Shown here: positions 45,541 to 57,190 of the stretch, piece by piece
Position numbering within the stretch: position 1 is the stretch's first letter
Layout of the letters: each line of letters starts with the position of its first letter
From: Ceratotherium simum simum
Taxonomy: Eukaryota > Chordata > Mammalia > Perissodactyla > Rhinocerotidae
Assembly (NCBI RefSeq): GCF_000283155.1
Contig: NW_004454197.1
Coordinates: 14,479,380 to 14,543,379 of the forward strand
DNA length: 64,000 bases
Reading direction: 5' to 3'
Position numbers and translations under genes: made by a program
Notes under the pieces: model-generated
Told to the model about the DNA's origin: nothing
Seen by the model: the letters and a program-made list of their open reading frames with translations, nothing else
The model's database searches: none

Positions 45541-48500
45541 TTTTACCCAGCACATCATGTCCAGCTATCAAGAGAAAATTAAAGAGAAAAAAAAATTTTA
45601 AGAGATGCAGCAAGCATCAGAACCAGACTCAGACATGGCAGGGATGCTGGAATTATCAGATCAGGAATTTAAAACAACTATGATTAATATGCTAAGGGCT
45701 CTAAAGGATAAAGTAGAGAGCATGCAATAACAAATGGACAATGTAAGCAGAGAGGTAAAAATTCTACGAGAGAATCAAAAGAAAATGCTAGAGATCAAAT
45801 ACACTGTAACAAATGAAGAATGTCTTTGATGGGCTCATTAGTAGACTGGACACACCCGAGGAAAGAATCTCATAGCCTCAGGATACGACAATAGAAACTT
45901 CCAAAACAAAAAAGCAAACAGAAAAAAGACTGAAAAAATGGAACAGAATATACAAAAACTATGGGACAACAACGAAAGGTATAATATACACATAGTGGAA
46001 ATACCAGAAGAGAAGAAAGAAAGAAAAGAACAGAAGAACTACTTGAAACAATAATGACTGAGAATTTCCCCCAAATTAATGTCAGACACCAAACCACAGA
46101 TCCAGAAAGCTCAGACAACACCAAGCAGGAAAATGCCAAAAAAACTATACCTAGGCATATCATATTCAAACTACAGAAAATCAAAGATAAAGAAAAAACC
46201 TTGAAAGAAGCCAAAAGATAAAAATACCCTATCTACAGAGGAGCAAAGATAAGAATTACATCTGACTTCTCAGAAAATCATGCAAGCAAGAAGAGAGTGG
46301 TGTGAAATAGCTAATGTGTTGAGAGAAAAAAAACACCAACCTAGAATTCTATATCCAGTGAAAGTATCCTTCAAAAGTGAAGGAGAAATAAAGGCTTTCT
46401 CAAACAAACAAAAATTGACAGAATTTGTTCCCAGTAGACCTGCCTTGCAAGAAGTGTTATGAGAAGGAAATGACATAGGTCAGAAATTTGGATCCACAGA
46501 GAAAGAAAGAGCACTGAAGAAGGAATAAGTAAAGGTAAAATAAAAACTTTTATTTTTCTCATTCTTAATTGATCTAACAGATCACAGTTACTCGATTATG
46601 TACATATGCTTATGTTTAAGTGAAGTAAATGACAGCAACGATATAAGAGATTGGAGGAAGGAATTAGGAGTATTTTGTTATTATAAGGTACTCACACTAT
46701 CTGTGAAGTGGTATAACGTTATTTGAAAGTGGACTTAGATTAGTTGTCAACTCTAGGGTAACCACTAAAAAAAGTAAAAAAAGAAGTATAACTGATATGC
46801 TGAGACAGGAGAGAAAAAGGAATCATATAAAATGCTCAATTAAAACCACAAAAGGCAGAAAAAAAGTGGAAGATGAAAATAAGAACAAAGAACAAGGGCA
46901 ACAAATAGAAAACAGTAACAAATATGGTAGATATTAATCCAACTATATCAATAATCACTTTGAATGTCAATGGTCTAAATGCACCAATTAAAAGACAGAG
47001 ATTGTCAGACTGGATCAAAAAACAAGATGCAACTACAGTCATGTGTCACTTAACGACAGGGACACCTTCCGAGAAATGCATTGCTAGGCAATTTCGTCAT
47101 CGTGCGAACATCATACAGTGCACTTACACAAACCTAGATGGTATACCTTACTACACATCTAGGCTATATGATACTAATCTTATGGCACCACCATCTTATT
47201 TGTGGTCCATCATTGATCAGAATGGTTACATGGTGCATGACTGTATTTATTATCTACAAGAAACCCACTTTAAATATAAAGATGCATATACATTGAAAGT
47301 AAATGGATGGAGAAAGATATACAACACTAATCAAAAGAAAGCAAGATTAGCTATATTAATTTCAGACAGTACAGAATTCAGAGCAAGGAAAGTTATCAGA
47401 GATAAAGAGAGACATTACATAATGATAAAGGGGTCAATCGTCCAAGAAGACATAACAATCCTCAGTATGTATGCACCTAACAACAGTATGTGAAAATACA
47501 CAGGCCAAAAAACTGAAAGAACTGCAAAGAGAAATAGACGAACCCACTACTACAGTTGGTGACTTCAACACCCCTCTGTGAGAAATGAACAGACCCAACA
47601 GGCAGGAAATCAATACGGTCACAACTGAATTCAGCACCACCATCAATCAACTGGATACAATTGACATCTACAGACTACTTAATCCAACAACAGCAGAATA
47701 CACATTCTCCTCAAGCTCATATGGAACATTCACCAAGACAGACCACATTCTGGGTCATAAAATACACCTTAAGAAATTTACAAGAATGGAGATCATACAA
47801 TACCTGCTCTCAGACCACAGTGGAGTTAAACTAGAAATCAACAACAGAAAGACAGCTGGAAAATCCCAAAATAAGTGAAGATTAAACAACATACTTCTAA
47901 ATAACACATAGGTCAAAGAAGAAATCTCAAGAGAAATTTAAAAATATTTTGAACTAAATGAAAATGAAAACAAAACAACAAAATTAGTGGGATATAGTAA
48001 AAACAGTGCTTAGTGGGAAATTTAAAGCACTGAATGCATATATTAGAAAAGAGGAAAGATCTAAAATCATCTAAGTCTCCACTTTAGGAAACTAAAAAAA
48101 GAAGAGCAAATTAAATTCAAAGTAAACAGAAGAAAAAAATAATTAGAGCAGAAATCAATTATGTTGAAATCAACAAAACCAAAGCTGGTTCTTTCAAATA
48201 AATCAATAAAATAAATAAACCTCTAGCCAGGCTAGAAAAAAAAGAGAGATGATACAAATTACTAATATCAGAAATGAAAAAGGGGACATCACTACAGATC
48301 CCATGGACATTAAAAGGATAATCCAGGAATACTATGAACAACTCTATGCTCACAAATTCGATAACTTAGATGAAACGGACCAATTCCTTGAAAGACACCA
48401 TCTGCCAAAACTCACACAAAAAGAAATAGACAATCTGAATAGTCCTATATGTATTACAGAAATTGAATCAATTAGTTTCCCATTTCAGGAAAGAATAGGC

Positions 48501-49610
48501 TTCTTTGTGTTGGTGATAATGGACTGTTATCCAAAATACACAAAGAATTCTTAAAACTCAACAATAAGAAAACAACCAACCAGACTAAAAAATGGGCCAA
48601 AGACCTTAACAGACACCTCACCAAAGAAGAACTCTAGATGGCAAATAAGCATATGAAAAGATGTTCCACATCATATGCCATTAGGGAAGTACAAATTAAA
48701 ACAACAATGAGCACTACCACACACCCCTTAGAATGGCCAAATCTCAGAACACTGACAACACCAAACGTTGTCAAGGCTGTGGAGCAACAGGAACTCTTTA
48801 TTCATCGCTGGTGGGAATGCAAAATGGTACAGCCAGTTTGGAAGACAGTTTGGTGGTTTCTTACAAAACTAAACATACTCTTACCATACGATCCAGCAAT
48901 CGCACTTCTTGGTATTTACCCAAAAGAGCCAAAAACTTATATCCATACAAAAACCTGCACACAGATGTTTACAGCAGCTTTATTCATAATTGCCAACACT
49001 TGGAAGCAACCAAGATGTCCTTCAGTACATGAATGGATAAACTGTGGTACATCCAGACAATGGAACATTACTACTCGGTGCTAAAAAGAAATCAGCTATG
49101 GAGCCATGAGAAGACACGGAGGAAACTTAAAGGCATACTACTAAGTGAAAGAAGCCAATCTGAAAAGGCTACATACTAAATGATTCCAACGATATGACAT
49201 CTGGAAAAGGCAAAACTACGCAGACAGTAAAAAGGTCAGTGTTTGGCAGGGTTCTGGGGGGTGGGAAGGATGAATATGCAGAGCACAGAGGATTTTTAGA
49301 GCAGTGAAACTACTCTGTACGGTACTACAATGTCATTATACATTTGTCCAAACCCATACAACGTACGACACCACGACTGAACCTTCACGTCAACTATGGT
49401 CTTTGGGTGATAAGATGTGTCAATGTAGGTTCACCAATGGTAACAAATGTCCCACTCTGCTGGGGGATGTTGCTAATGGGGGAGGCTGTGCATACTGGTA
49501 TGCAGACAGGGGGCATATGGGAAATCTCTGTACCTTCCTCTCAATTTTGCTGTGAGCCTAAAACTGCTCTAAAATATAAAGTCTATTAAAATATAAACAA
49601 ACAAATACTT
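45541..49610 (+). mobile_element. Older LINE-1 (L1M-type) with internal deletion and a DNA-transposon insertion
   Basis: ORF1 remnants run from about 45600 to 46462 (ending with ILYPVKVSFKSEGEIKAF, LTEFVPSRPALQEVL). ORF2 starts at about 46924 with ISIITLNVNGLNAPIKRQR and continues through SMYAPN and DHSGVKLEINN to about 48480. There it jumps to sequence from the C-terminal region (KEFLKLNNKKTTNQ-like, 48535 on), so the reverse transcriptase core is missing. The 3' part has GMWCQPRCPSVHEWIN-like and 'CTAAAACTGCTCTAAAATATAAAG', the usual end of L1MA/L1MB types. A Tigger-like element lies at 47036-47243. Confidence 0.85.
47036..47243 (+). mobile_element. Tc1/mariner-type (Tigger-like) MITE, 208 bp, TA duplication
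   Basis: The element starts CAGTCATGTGTCACTTAACG and ends GGTGCATGACTG, so both ends carry the inverted CAGTCATG. TA dinucleotides sit immediately outside each end (47034-47035 and 47244-47245), the mark of Tc1/mariner insertion. It is too short to code for a transposase. It interrupts the endonuclease part of the LINE-1 ORF2 remnant. Family name not certain. Confidence 0.85.
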
Positions 49611-50470
49611 GTAACATATATGTAAAAGGAGCATATGTTATTAATGTACAAAGAGCTCTAACAAATCAATAGAAACAAGAATCCATTGAAAATGGAAAAT
49701 AGATATGAACAGGCAGATCATAAAAAGATTCGAATGGTCAGTAAATATATTAGATAATAATAATAGCTAACATTTACTTAGCCCTTATTTTGAGCTAGGA
49801 ACTGTGCTAGCACTTTACATGTGTGGTGCCATTAAATCCTGAAATCCAACTAATAAGGCATTTTCAAATCCCCATTTTACAGATGAAGAAACTGAGGTCC
49901 AGGAAGGTTCAGCAACTTGTTCAGTGTCACACAGCTCGAGAGTACCAAACAGGAGTCCTCACTCAGGCCATCCGGCTGAACACAACCTTACTCATAGTGA
50001 GGGAACCGCAAATCAAAGTAATCACTAAGATATCATTCTTTCACTTATCAAATTAGCCAAAATATTAAAGTCTGATAACACTCAAATGTTCGCATGAGTG
50101 TGAGAAAGTGAGCATTTTCATGTATTATTGGTGCAATCTTTTTGGAGAGCAATTTGCCAATATCAATAGACATTTGGTACATATCATCTGATGAAAACTT
50201 ATCCTACAGATATTCTCACATATGTACACAAAACCCTACATACAAGGATATTTATTTTTACATGGTTTTTATAATAGCAAAAAATATGGGAAATAACATA
50301 AAGCCCAGCAGATTAGGACTGGCTTAATATAAAAAAAGCACTTGTATTCTATGCAATACAATGTACCCACAAGAAAGAAGGAGGTAGAATCCATATATGG
50401 CAATATTATCTACAAGGTACACTAATTTTAAAAAATAAGTGCAGAATAGTATCTAAGTTGATCTCATTTC
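49611..50470 (+). mobile_element. Old L1M-type LINE-1 3' fragment carrying a MIR
   Basis: 'AGAGCTCTAACAAATCAATA', 'TGGTCAGTAAATATATTAGA', then after the MIR 'AACCGCAAATCAAAGTAATC', 'TTGGAGAGCAATTTGCCAAT', and 'TAGGACTGGCTTAATATAAA' give the order of an old L1 3' region, collinear across the MIR at 49755-49990. Confidence 0.65.
49755..49990 (-). mobile_element. MIR SINE, minus strand, nested in an old LINE-1
   Basis: 'AGCTAACATTTACTTAGCCC', 'CCCATTTTACAGATGAAGAA' with ACTGAGGTCC, and 'GTGTCACACAGCTCGAGAGT' form a nearly complete reverse MIR. Confidence 0.8.
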
Positions 50471-50719
50471 CATAAAATATTTAGAGGTCTGAGCTTGTGG
50501 TTCCAGAGGAACTTTCCTGGAGGACCCAGGGAAATCACAGTGGTAACCTGCAGGGACTGCAAAGTGGGGAGAGAGGCAGCCCTTCCCCGTACACGGTGCA
50601 CTATTGAAATTCTTATCACGAACGTGTTCAATGTTTAAAAACAAAAAGCTAAATCTGCACTGTTTGAAATCCTTATCATAAATACATATTCCTTTCATTT
50701 TTAAAAAGACAAACAAAAA

Positions 50720-50935
50720 GCCAGGACTAGAGTCACACAGACTGCAGCCTGAATTCCAGCTCCTTCATTTCCTGGTTGTAAAACAGGGCAAGTTATTTGA
50801 CCTCTCAGAACCTCAGCTGTCATTGTGAGTGGGGCTAATTGTGAGAAGTAAAGATGATAACGTATGCAAAACACCATCACTGCTCCTGCCATTCGTTTAG
50901 TGTCAGAATGTGGCAGGCAATATTATCATTGCCTT
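50720..50935 (+). mobile_element. MIR SINE, plus strand
   Basis: 'CTGAATTCCAGCTCCTTCAT', 'GGCAAGTTATTTGACCTCTC', CAGAACCTCAGCTGTCATTG and 'GTATGCAAAACACCATCACT' follow the MIR order. Confidence 0.7.
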
Positions 50936-50989
50936 CATTCACTGGCAGGCTATGAAAAACTGATGTTTTCAATCAGTTAATTGTGTGTA

Positions 50990-51290
50990 CCAATAACCTC
51001 TTCTGGTAGACTTCTGGTTTCTTCCTTATTATGAGAATGTGATGTCTGGAGCTACAGCAGCCATCTTATGACCATGAGGACAGCCCTCACTAATAATCTG
51101 AACATGGCAGAACAGAATTATGGAAAGAATCTGAACCTTTGATGTCTTCATTGAGCCACTGAGCCTACTCTAGAACAGTGACCTCTTAAATTCTTAAGTG
51201 ACCTCTTAAATTAAACATCCTAATTGAGATAATTTTTGGTTCATAATTCAGTTACTTGCAGACGAAAATGTCCTAAGGGAGATACCACCT
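50990..51290 (+). mobile_element. MaLR-type LTR fragment (MLT1-like), plus strand
   Basis: 'GTCTGGAGCTACAGCAGCCA' with TCTTATGACCATGAGG, 'GGAAAGAATCTGAACCTTTG' and 'CAGTTACTTGCAGACGAAAA' with TGTCCTAA are typical of the 3' half of an MLT1-like LTR. A short internal tandem duplication of GTGACCTCTTAAATT lies at 51178-51214. Confidence 0.6.
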
Positions 51291-51949
51291 CCTGAGAGGC
51301 CTTGTGGGCATGGAATGAGAAATGAGTGCCTGTCCTGGACACAGCCACTCCCTATCCCCCCACTGAAGAAAAGCCCACCCCTGTGCTCGTTCTACCGTCT
51401 CTTTCAGGGCCCTGCACACCCCTCGGCCGCACTGCAGTCGTGAGGCTGTCCCCAGTCCTCCTGCCTGACCTGCTGGAAGGAATCGGCTCTCCCTCCAACC
51501 TCTCTCTTGGCTGCCATCAGCCATGGCACACCCAGCTGGCCTTGGGCACCAGCTGGAGCCGGTGGAGACAAAGAATGACGGGAAAGACCCTCAGAATCAG
51601 GCCCCACCGCGTGAACTTTAGGCCAGCCCCTCTCTGACAATCAACTCGAGCGCAGACCCCCCACCCCTACCCCTCAGCCCACAGCCCTCCTTCTCCCTCC
51701 CTGTGGTCTCTTCTGCCAGACAGGGTCAGTCCTGTGACGGGAGACACCATCTTGGTTGTCCACGGACCTGTTCTCCTCAGGACCCAGGAAAAGGACCCTC
51801 TTGCGGTGGGACCACGGGGCACGTTAGAGGCTCTAGGGAAATTCAAAGACAAAGGCAAGCCGAAGAAGGGTTGCAGACACGCCCGGGTTTAGGGCTGAAT
51901 GACGGAGGCCCGCCATCCAGGCCCCAGGGGGTGTATAACTCACATTTGG

Positions 51950-52420
51950 AGTCAAAGGTCTAAGTAAAATGAGGCCGTCCTCCCCCACCAAAAGCGGAAG
52001 GTGACCCCCCAGCCAAGCCCCTGCCCCCACCCCACGCTGGACTCCACCCCTCCACCTTCTCCATCTCCATCCTCCGCTCCGGAATCTTCCGGCCCGCAGT
52101 CCCGGCTGGCCTGGCGCATCCAGAGGGGCGCGGGGAGGCGCAGGGAGCGGAGCCGACGCCGACGGCCACGCCCCCACCGGCCCGCGGCGCGCGGCGCCTC
52201 CTCCCTCCACCCTCCGCCCGGCGGGCGGGGCGGGAGGTCCCTCGAGGCCGCTGCGGGCGGGGCGGGGCGGGGCTCCCAGCCTCTGGAGGGCGGCTCCGCG
52301 GCCACCAGGGGGCGCCCGTGCTCCCCCCGCGGCCTGCGCCGCCCGGGTCCCTGCCCTAGAGGAGGAGGCGGCCAGGCAGGGACTGGGTGCAAAATCTAAG
52401 GGGACAGCAAAAGACTCGGT
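51950..52420. promoter_or_regulatory. CpG island with GC boxes, no gene recognised
   Basis: The stretch is dense in CG dinucleotides, especially 52075-52350, with repeated GC boxes (GGGCGGGGCGGGA at about 52223-52235; GGGCGGGGCGGGGCGGGGC at about 52254-52272). Such islands usually mark promoters or regulatory hubs. It lies about 3.5 kb beyond the candidate GPRIN2 3' end and 25 kb upstream of the MSMB-like exons. Open frames over it on both strands (up to 197 codons) are GC-driven and show no domain. It may start a non-coding RNA, or be an isolated CTCF-bound island. Confidence 0.75.
52301..52316 (+). promoter_or_regulatory. Strong CTCF-binding motif in the CpG island
   Basis: GCCACCAGGGGGCGCC matches the CTCF core consensus (CCASYAGRKGGC) at every core position. 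CTCF sites of this strength usually bind in most tissues and can act as a boundary or loop anchor; the motif orientation is plus. Binding itself cannot be seen from sequence, and CG methylation at the core could block it. Confidence 0.75.
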
Positions 52421-52429
52421 AATCAAGAT

Positions 52430-54170
52430 AAATAATATTTTAATGCAATATTTTTAAGTCAAAGTTAATGCAAAAAAATGATAAAATATCGAAAATTCAA
52501 ATAAAGACAAGGTCCGACTTCCTGCCGGCTGTCAGGGCTTGGAATCTTCTCAGGAAGCCCTCTCCCCTCTTCCTGAATTCCCCCAACTCTGAAGGGAAAG
52601 AAAATCAAACCGGAGAGTCCGCCTCGAGATGCAGTCTGGGCTCAGGAAAGCCACGAAGATTGGGTACACAACACGCCCTTAGCCGCCATCTTCCCAGACC
52701 TTTGACAGCTGAAATGAGAAGTGAACAGAGGGAAGGTGAAGCGGAGGCTAAAGGTGAGGGGCCGGGGGGCCGTGGGGTGAGGTGACAATTCCACTCCTCC
52801 CCACCTGGGCTCTAGGAACCTAAGTTTAACTCCTTGGTGAACCCATGGAAAATTCCAACCCCAGCCAAGGCTTCCTGCGTGGGCCCTGCTCAAGCCTTCT
52901 CAGTGGGCACCTTCTTAGACGTCCGCTTGATGCCAAAGACAGAAGTCTCCTCTCCCTGTCCCCACCGCTGGCTCCCAGACACAAGCTCAGTCCCACACAG
53001 GAGCAGGGCACAGAGATGGGAGAGCACCGGTATGTGGCACTGAGGCCCCGCCCATGCCCCCACCTCACTACAAGCCAAGCAAGAAGACACTGAGAACGAG
53101 AAGGAGGAGATGGCCTGCAAAAGCCAGCAGATGGGCACCGCCCACCCAGCCCGCCCCTCAGGTCACCTAGCCAGCCAGGCCCCAACAAAGGCCACCAAAG
53201 CTGAGGATGGATGCGGTGCCCTTCCAGCCTGGCCAAAGCCTCACCACTCACCGGACAGAACCACTGACAACCGATTTCTCTCTTTGGGCGAAGTGATGGA
53301 AACCTGACAAAGCAACCCCAGGTTGCCCAGGGAGGAGGCCTTCTCTAGGAAGATGCTCAGAAGCTATTTGGCAAGGTCAAATGTTTTAGTTGTTGTCCAA
53401 AGAAAGAAAGGACAGGTGGGGAGGAAGGGCCTAGAGTCATGAAAATCAGGACTGCAGAGACCCAGACCCAGCGATGGCAGGGGAGAAATGACCCAGACAC
53501 CAGAAGAGAGACTGCTGTTTGGAGCAGGAGGGACAAGGCCAGGCAGACCCTTGGTATGAGGGGGAAAGGAAGCAGGGGCAAGGATGGTGGGATGGTGGGG
53601 AGACACAAAGTTTCTGGGGGACAAAGAGGACATGTGACAGAAAAGGAGACGAAGAGGGAAACGGATTAAAGAGAAATGGCGGCGGGGGGAGAGCACCAAG
53701 GGCAGTGCGTGCAGGACCGCCAGAGCCTCCCTACTCATCCCTGGACCCCCAGAGAGGCGCTGCACCCCCGGGCCACATTCATGGGATGCTGGGGAAGCAC
53801 CCTATGTCTTTTCTCAGGAAAGGTTCACAAATGGAAAGCTCTGGGCCAGGACAGACTGGTAAGCACATGGCTAAAAGCCACACACCTTAGATGGAACACA
53901 CTCACCTGCCCCGAGCCCCAGAGGTCCACTGCCATATTCCTACATCCCCACATTCTCTCCCATAAAGATGAATTTTAAGACACCCATTTGGGATCACAGG
54001 TTTCAGGGCCTAGACTCTCCTCCTTTCTGAGCCATCTTGGGTTTGGAGGGGAGAAACTGAGCTCTGAGTCAGGAGAGTCACTGCGCAAGTGAGCAAAGTC
54101 GGCGCTTATCCAACTCTTGGAGAAAGAGAATCAGACCCCACCCATCCACCCCCAATTCTATAGGCCAATG
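52430..54170. other. No gene supported
   Basis: Directly beyond the island an A/T-rich patch (52430-52510) is followed by GC-rich DNA. Chance frames cover both strands (52826-53251, 53364-53765). If the CpG island starts a transcript on the plus strand it would run here, but I see no diagnostic exon. Confidence 0.4.
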
Positions 54171-54175
54171 CAACT

Positions 54176-54201
54176 TTGGTTTGGTTTGGTTTGGTTTTTT
54201 T
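54176..54201 (+). repeat. (GGTTT)n microsatellite
   Basis: Five tandem TTGGT/GGTTT units followed by a T-run. Confidence 0.85.
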
Positions 54202-55214
54202 AATAAACATCGACTTTTCTAAGATGTTTTTCCTGGTTTATGATCGGTATGTAACCACAGCAACAGATGACCATGTGGATTCATAGGGACCTGGGAACCA
54301 GTGCAGACCTACAGGACGACCCAGTGACAGGCCCCAGGCTCCGTCTGGCCCTGCTCTGCCTGACGAGTTGGAAAGAAACTGATAGAGGACTAGTCACAGC
54401 TTCAGATGGCAAAACTGGGCTAGGCCGAATGACGAACGAGGAGGCATTTAACGTGGGCAAAGGCAGAGCTGTGCATTTCAGGAACCCAGGTCCCTCAGCA
54501 GGAATGCAAATGAGACAGAACTGCTTCAGAGCAAGTCAGAGAGAGGAGGTCTGGGCACCCTGTGGGCCTCGGGCTCCACACGCCACTGGGCAAGGGGCTG
54601 CTCAGGGCGTGAATGCATTGTGGGTGGGTCTGCCCCAGACCCCTCTGACGCCCTTGGTTTCTGTGCACCCCTCCCTGGGATAGGTCCCACAACCCCGTGC
54701 AGAGACCTGCCCCAGGGCTCCTGGAGCTTTTCAGTCTGCATGCCAGAGGCAGAAGTGCCTGGGGTTTACCCCCTCACCCCACCCTTGGTGGCCCTTACAC
54801 TGAGAGCCAGGACACCTCTGTGGGACCCAGCCGAGGCCAGGACTCTACCTGAAACCACACCCTTGGCCTGGCTTCTGTCCCGTCCCTACCTTGAGCTCCC
54901 CGCTCCCCCTTCCCTAATACATCCAGAATCCTCATCCCAGCACGAGCTCCTGGGGAGCCCAGCCCCAGACTAGCAGTGAGGGACGGGACGGTCCTCCTCA
55001 GAGGGTCCTCCACAGTTTCAGAGGGCCACAGACAGAGCACAGGTGTCCCAAGCAGGAGGCGAAGCAGAGGGTGAAGGACCCGGAAAGAGGCCCTGAATGA
55101 GGAATGGTCAAGGAAATGGGATGCGGGCCTTGATCACAGCCAAGCTGGCAGGGCAAGAGCTCGCCCCTGCCTGTGGCTATGGAAGTGGCCCCCAACACCA
55201 CCAGCCCGTGAGCT

Positions 55215-55405
55215 GAGCGCTAACTCTGTGCCAGGCGCTCTGCATAGCTTACTCCACTTAATCCTCACAAACCCAAGGAGGAGGCACCATTATCATCCCC
55301 ATTTCAGAGATGAGGAAGTTGAGGATCAGCAAGGTTAGTAACTTGCCCAAGATCTCATGGCTGTAGGTGAGATCCAGGATTCAAATTCAATTTCCAAACC
55401 ACGAG
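55215..55405 (-). mobile_element. MIR SINE, minus strand
   Basis: 'GTGCCAGGCGCTCTGCATAG', 'CTTAATCCTCACAAACCCAA', 'CCCATTTCAGAGATGAGGAA' and 'GTAACTTGCCCAAGATCTCA' form most of a reverse MIR. Confidence 0.8.
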
Positions 55406-55921
55406 GCTATAGTGCTCCCCCCATGACCTACGTGTCAGGCCCTGCACTGGCAAGTCCGCGTTGTCCCCATGAAATAAAAATCCAACACCTCTAGGTGACA
55501 GAGACCCAATCCAGCTGACAAGGGAGGTGATGTCACAGTGGGACAGAACCATTCTCTGCTTCTCCACCCTCCTGCGCTCTGTGACCCAGGCTGGCAGTGG
55601 CCTCCACTCTGGCAGGAACCGCTTCTCCCCCGGGGTGGAGGGGTGATCCCCTGTGAGGATGCTGACAGCCTGGGGCCTGGCCAGGCCCAGAGGAGACAGC
55701 CCAGGGAAGCCAGGCTTCAGCTGTGGGGGGCCCAGGCTCCCAGGAAGGAGAGCGGGTAGACAGAAGGGAGGGGTCCCTGGAGAGGAGGGAGGGGGACTCC
55801 TGCCTGGGCAGGGAGCACTAGGAATCTGGGGTGGATGCTCCACAGGACAGAATCTACCAGAACAAATCAAGACCAGCCAGGACCAACAACCTTTTCCTGG
55901 CAAAGCTCTGACTTCCAACAC

Positions 55922-55927
55922 TTTATT
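55922..55927 (-). terminator. GPRIN2: Candidate polyadenylation signal for GPRIN2
   Basis: On the minus strand the sequence reads CAAAATAAAGTGTTGG, a canonical AATAAA. I see no other AATAAA or ATTAAA on the minus strand between this point and the GPRIN2 stop at 59155, so if a canonical signal is used it would give a 3' UTR of about 3.2 kb. A non-canonical signal nearer the stop remains possible. Confidence 0.4.
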
Positions 55928-56589
55928 TTGAATTCAAAATAAAACCAGTGTACAAATAACGAAATCCGCCACCTCCCAGAGCAGGGCCTGAAGGCGACCC
56001 AGAAAGTCTGGTCAGAAATCTGGAGTCTGAGAGGAGATCTGTAAACAAAGCTGGTGGCCATGTCCTGGGACCCTAAACCACTGCCGGTCAGGCCTGCCCG
56101 GGAAGGGGCCACAGCAAGGGGAGGAGGGGTTCAGTCAGTCTCCAGGTGGAATTCAGAAATTAAGCTGCAGTTGCTCCAGGTGGACCCATCGGCAGAGGCT
56201 GTGCAGCCTAGGCCAGCGAGGCCAAGACACAGTTCACACTGTCTCAGGGCGGCAAGCTTAACCAGGAGTGTTCTGGGGACCCCAGTCATGCACAGCCCCA
56301 AGGCCAACCCAGGCTGGGCTGGCTGCAAACATTTATCTGGGTCACGATGAGGTGGGTGGGGGCTCGGCTAGCCCTTCCCATGCAGGGCCCAGCCCAGTCT
56401 GCCATCCAGGCTTGCCAGGTGCAGCCTGGAGGTGGCAGAGACTGGCACACATCGACCAGAGAATGAACTCATGACATTTGCATATGACAGAGGAGAGTCT
56501 CTTCATGAAGGTTTCACTGGTCCCAGCCAAACCCTGTGGCATGTGGCCCTTCCCCTGCCCCTCTTGAACCTCCCACCTGCCTCCCCTGG

Positions 56590-56673
56590 TCTCAGGTGGT
56601 AGCCTCACCTCCTTTTGCTCAAACTGGAAACCTCAGCCTCCTAGAAGTCCTCCTTCTTCCTGCATCCACCACA

Positions 56674-56712
<39 letters not shown>

Positions 56713-57190
56713 CGCATGCATATTTGTGCTCCCAGCTGCCTACTCCGTCTCCCCCTAACAGGCCCCTCCTTGGCTCCCACACCCTCATCTCCCTGGGCTC
56801 CCGCCTCCAACCTCTTCCACACTCATCTTTCCAATGGCAGCCAAAAGGATATTTCTAAAGTGAAATCTGGCCCCACCATCCCTTCCACAGCTCCCCTAAG
56901 TTCCTTTCCTCAGTCACACCAGGATCTTCACAATGGTGACCCCCTTGTCAGCCTCCCAGCCCAACAAACACCCCAACACAGCCTGCCTCGCAGTAACTCG
57001 CCACAGTCCAGGCAGGATAGGCCTCTGACCAGGCTGCTCTCTGCCTGTATGTCCTTCCCTTCTCCACCACCTGTCCAGCTCCACTGTGTCCTGAAGACCC
57101 TCCTCGGCTGTGGCCCTCTGCAATGGTGCCCTCCCCACTGCAGTTCATCACTCTTCCCCTCATGTCCACAGCTGGGGCTCCTGGAGCCCC
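56590..57190 (+). mobile_element. L2 LINE fragment, plus strand
   Basis: 'CTTCCAATGGCAGCCAAAAG', 'GCCTCGCAGTAACTCGCCAC', 'GACCAGGCTGCTCTCTGCCT' and 'TCCTGAAGACCCTCCTCGGC' follow a diverged L2 order; the plus frame 56536-57195 is coincidental. Confidence 0.5.
56677..56710 (+). repeat. (GT)n microsatellite
   Basis: About 16 uninterrupted GT units, followed by ACGCGCATGCATA. Likely variable in length between individuals. Confidence 0.95.

Noticed and set aside
51833..52426. Minus-strand 197-codon and plus-strand 132-codon frames in the CpG island
   Set aside because: Arg/Pro/Gly/Ala-rich translations on both strands are typical of CpG islands, where stop codons are rare; no domain seen.
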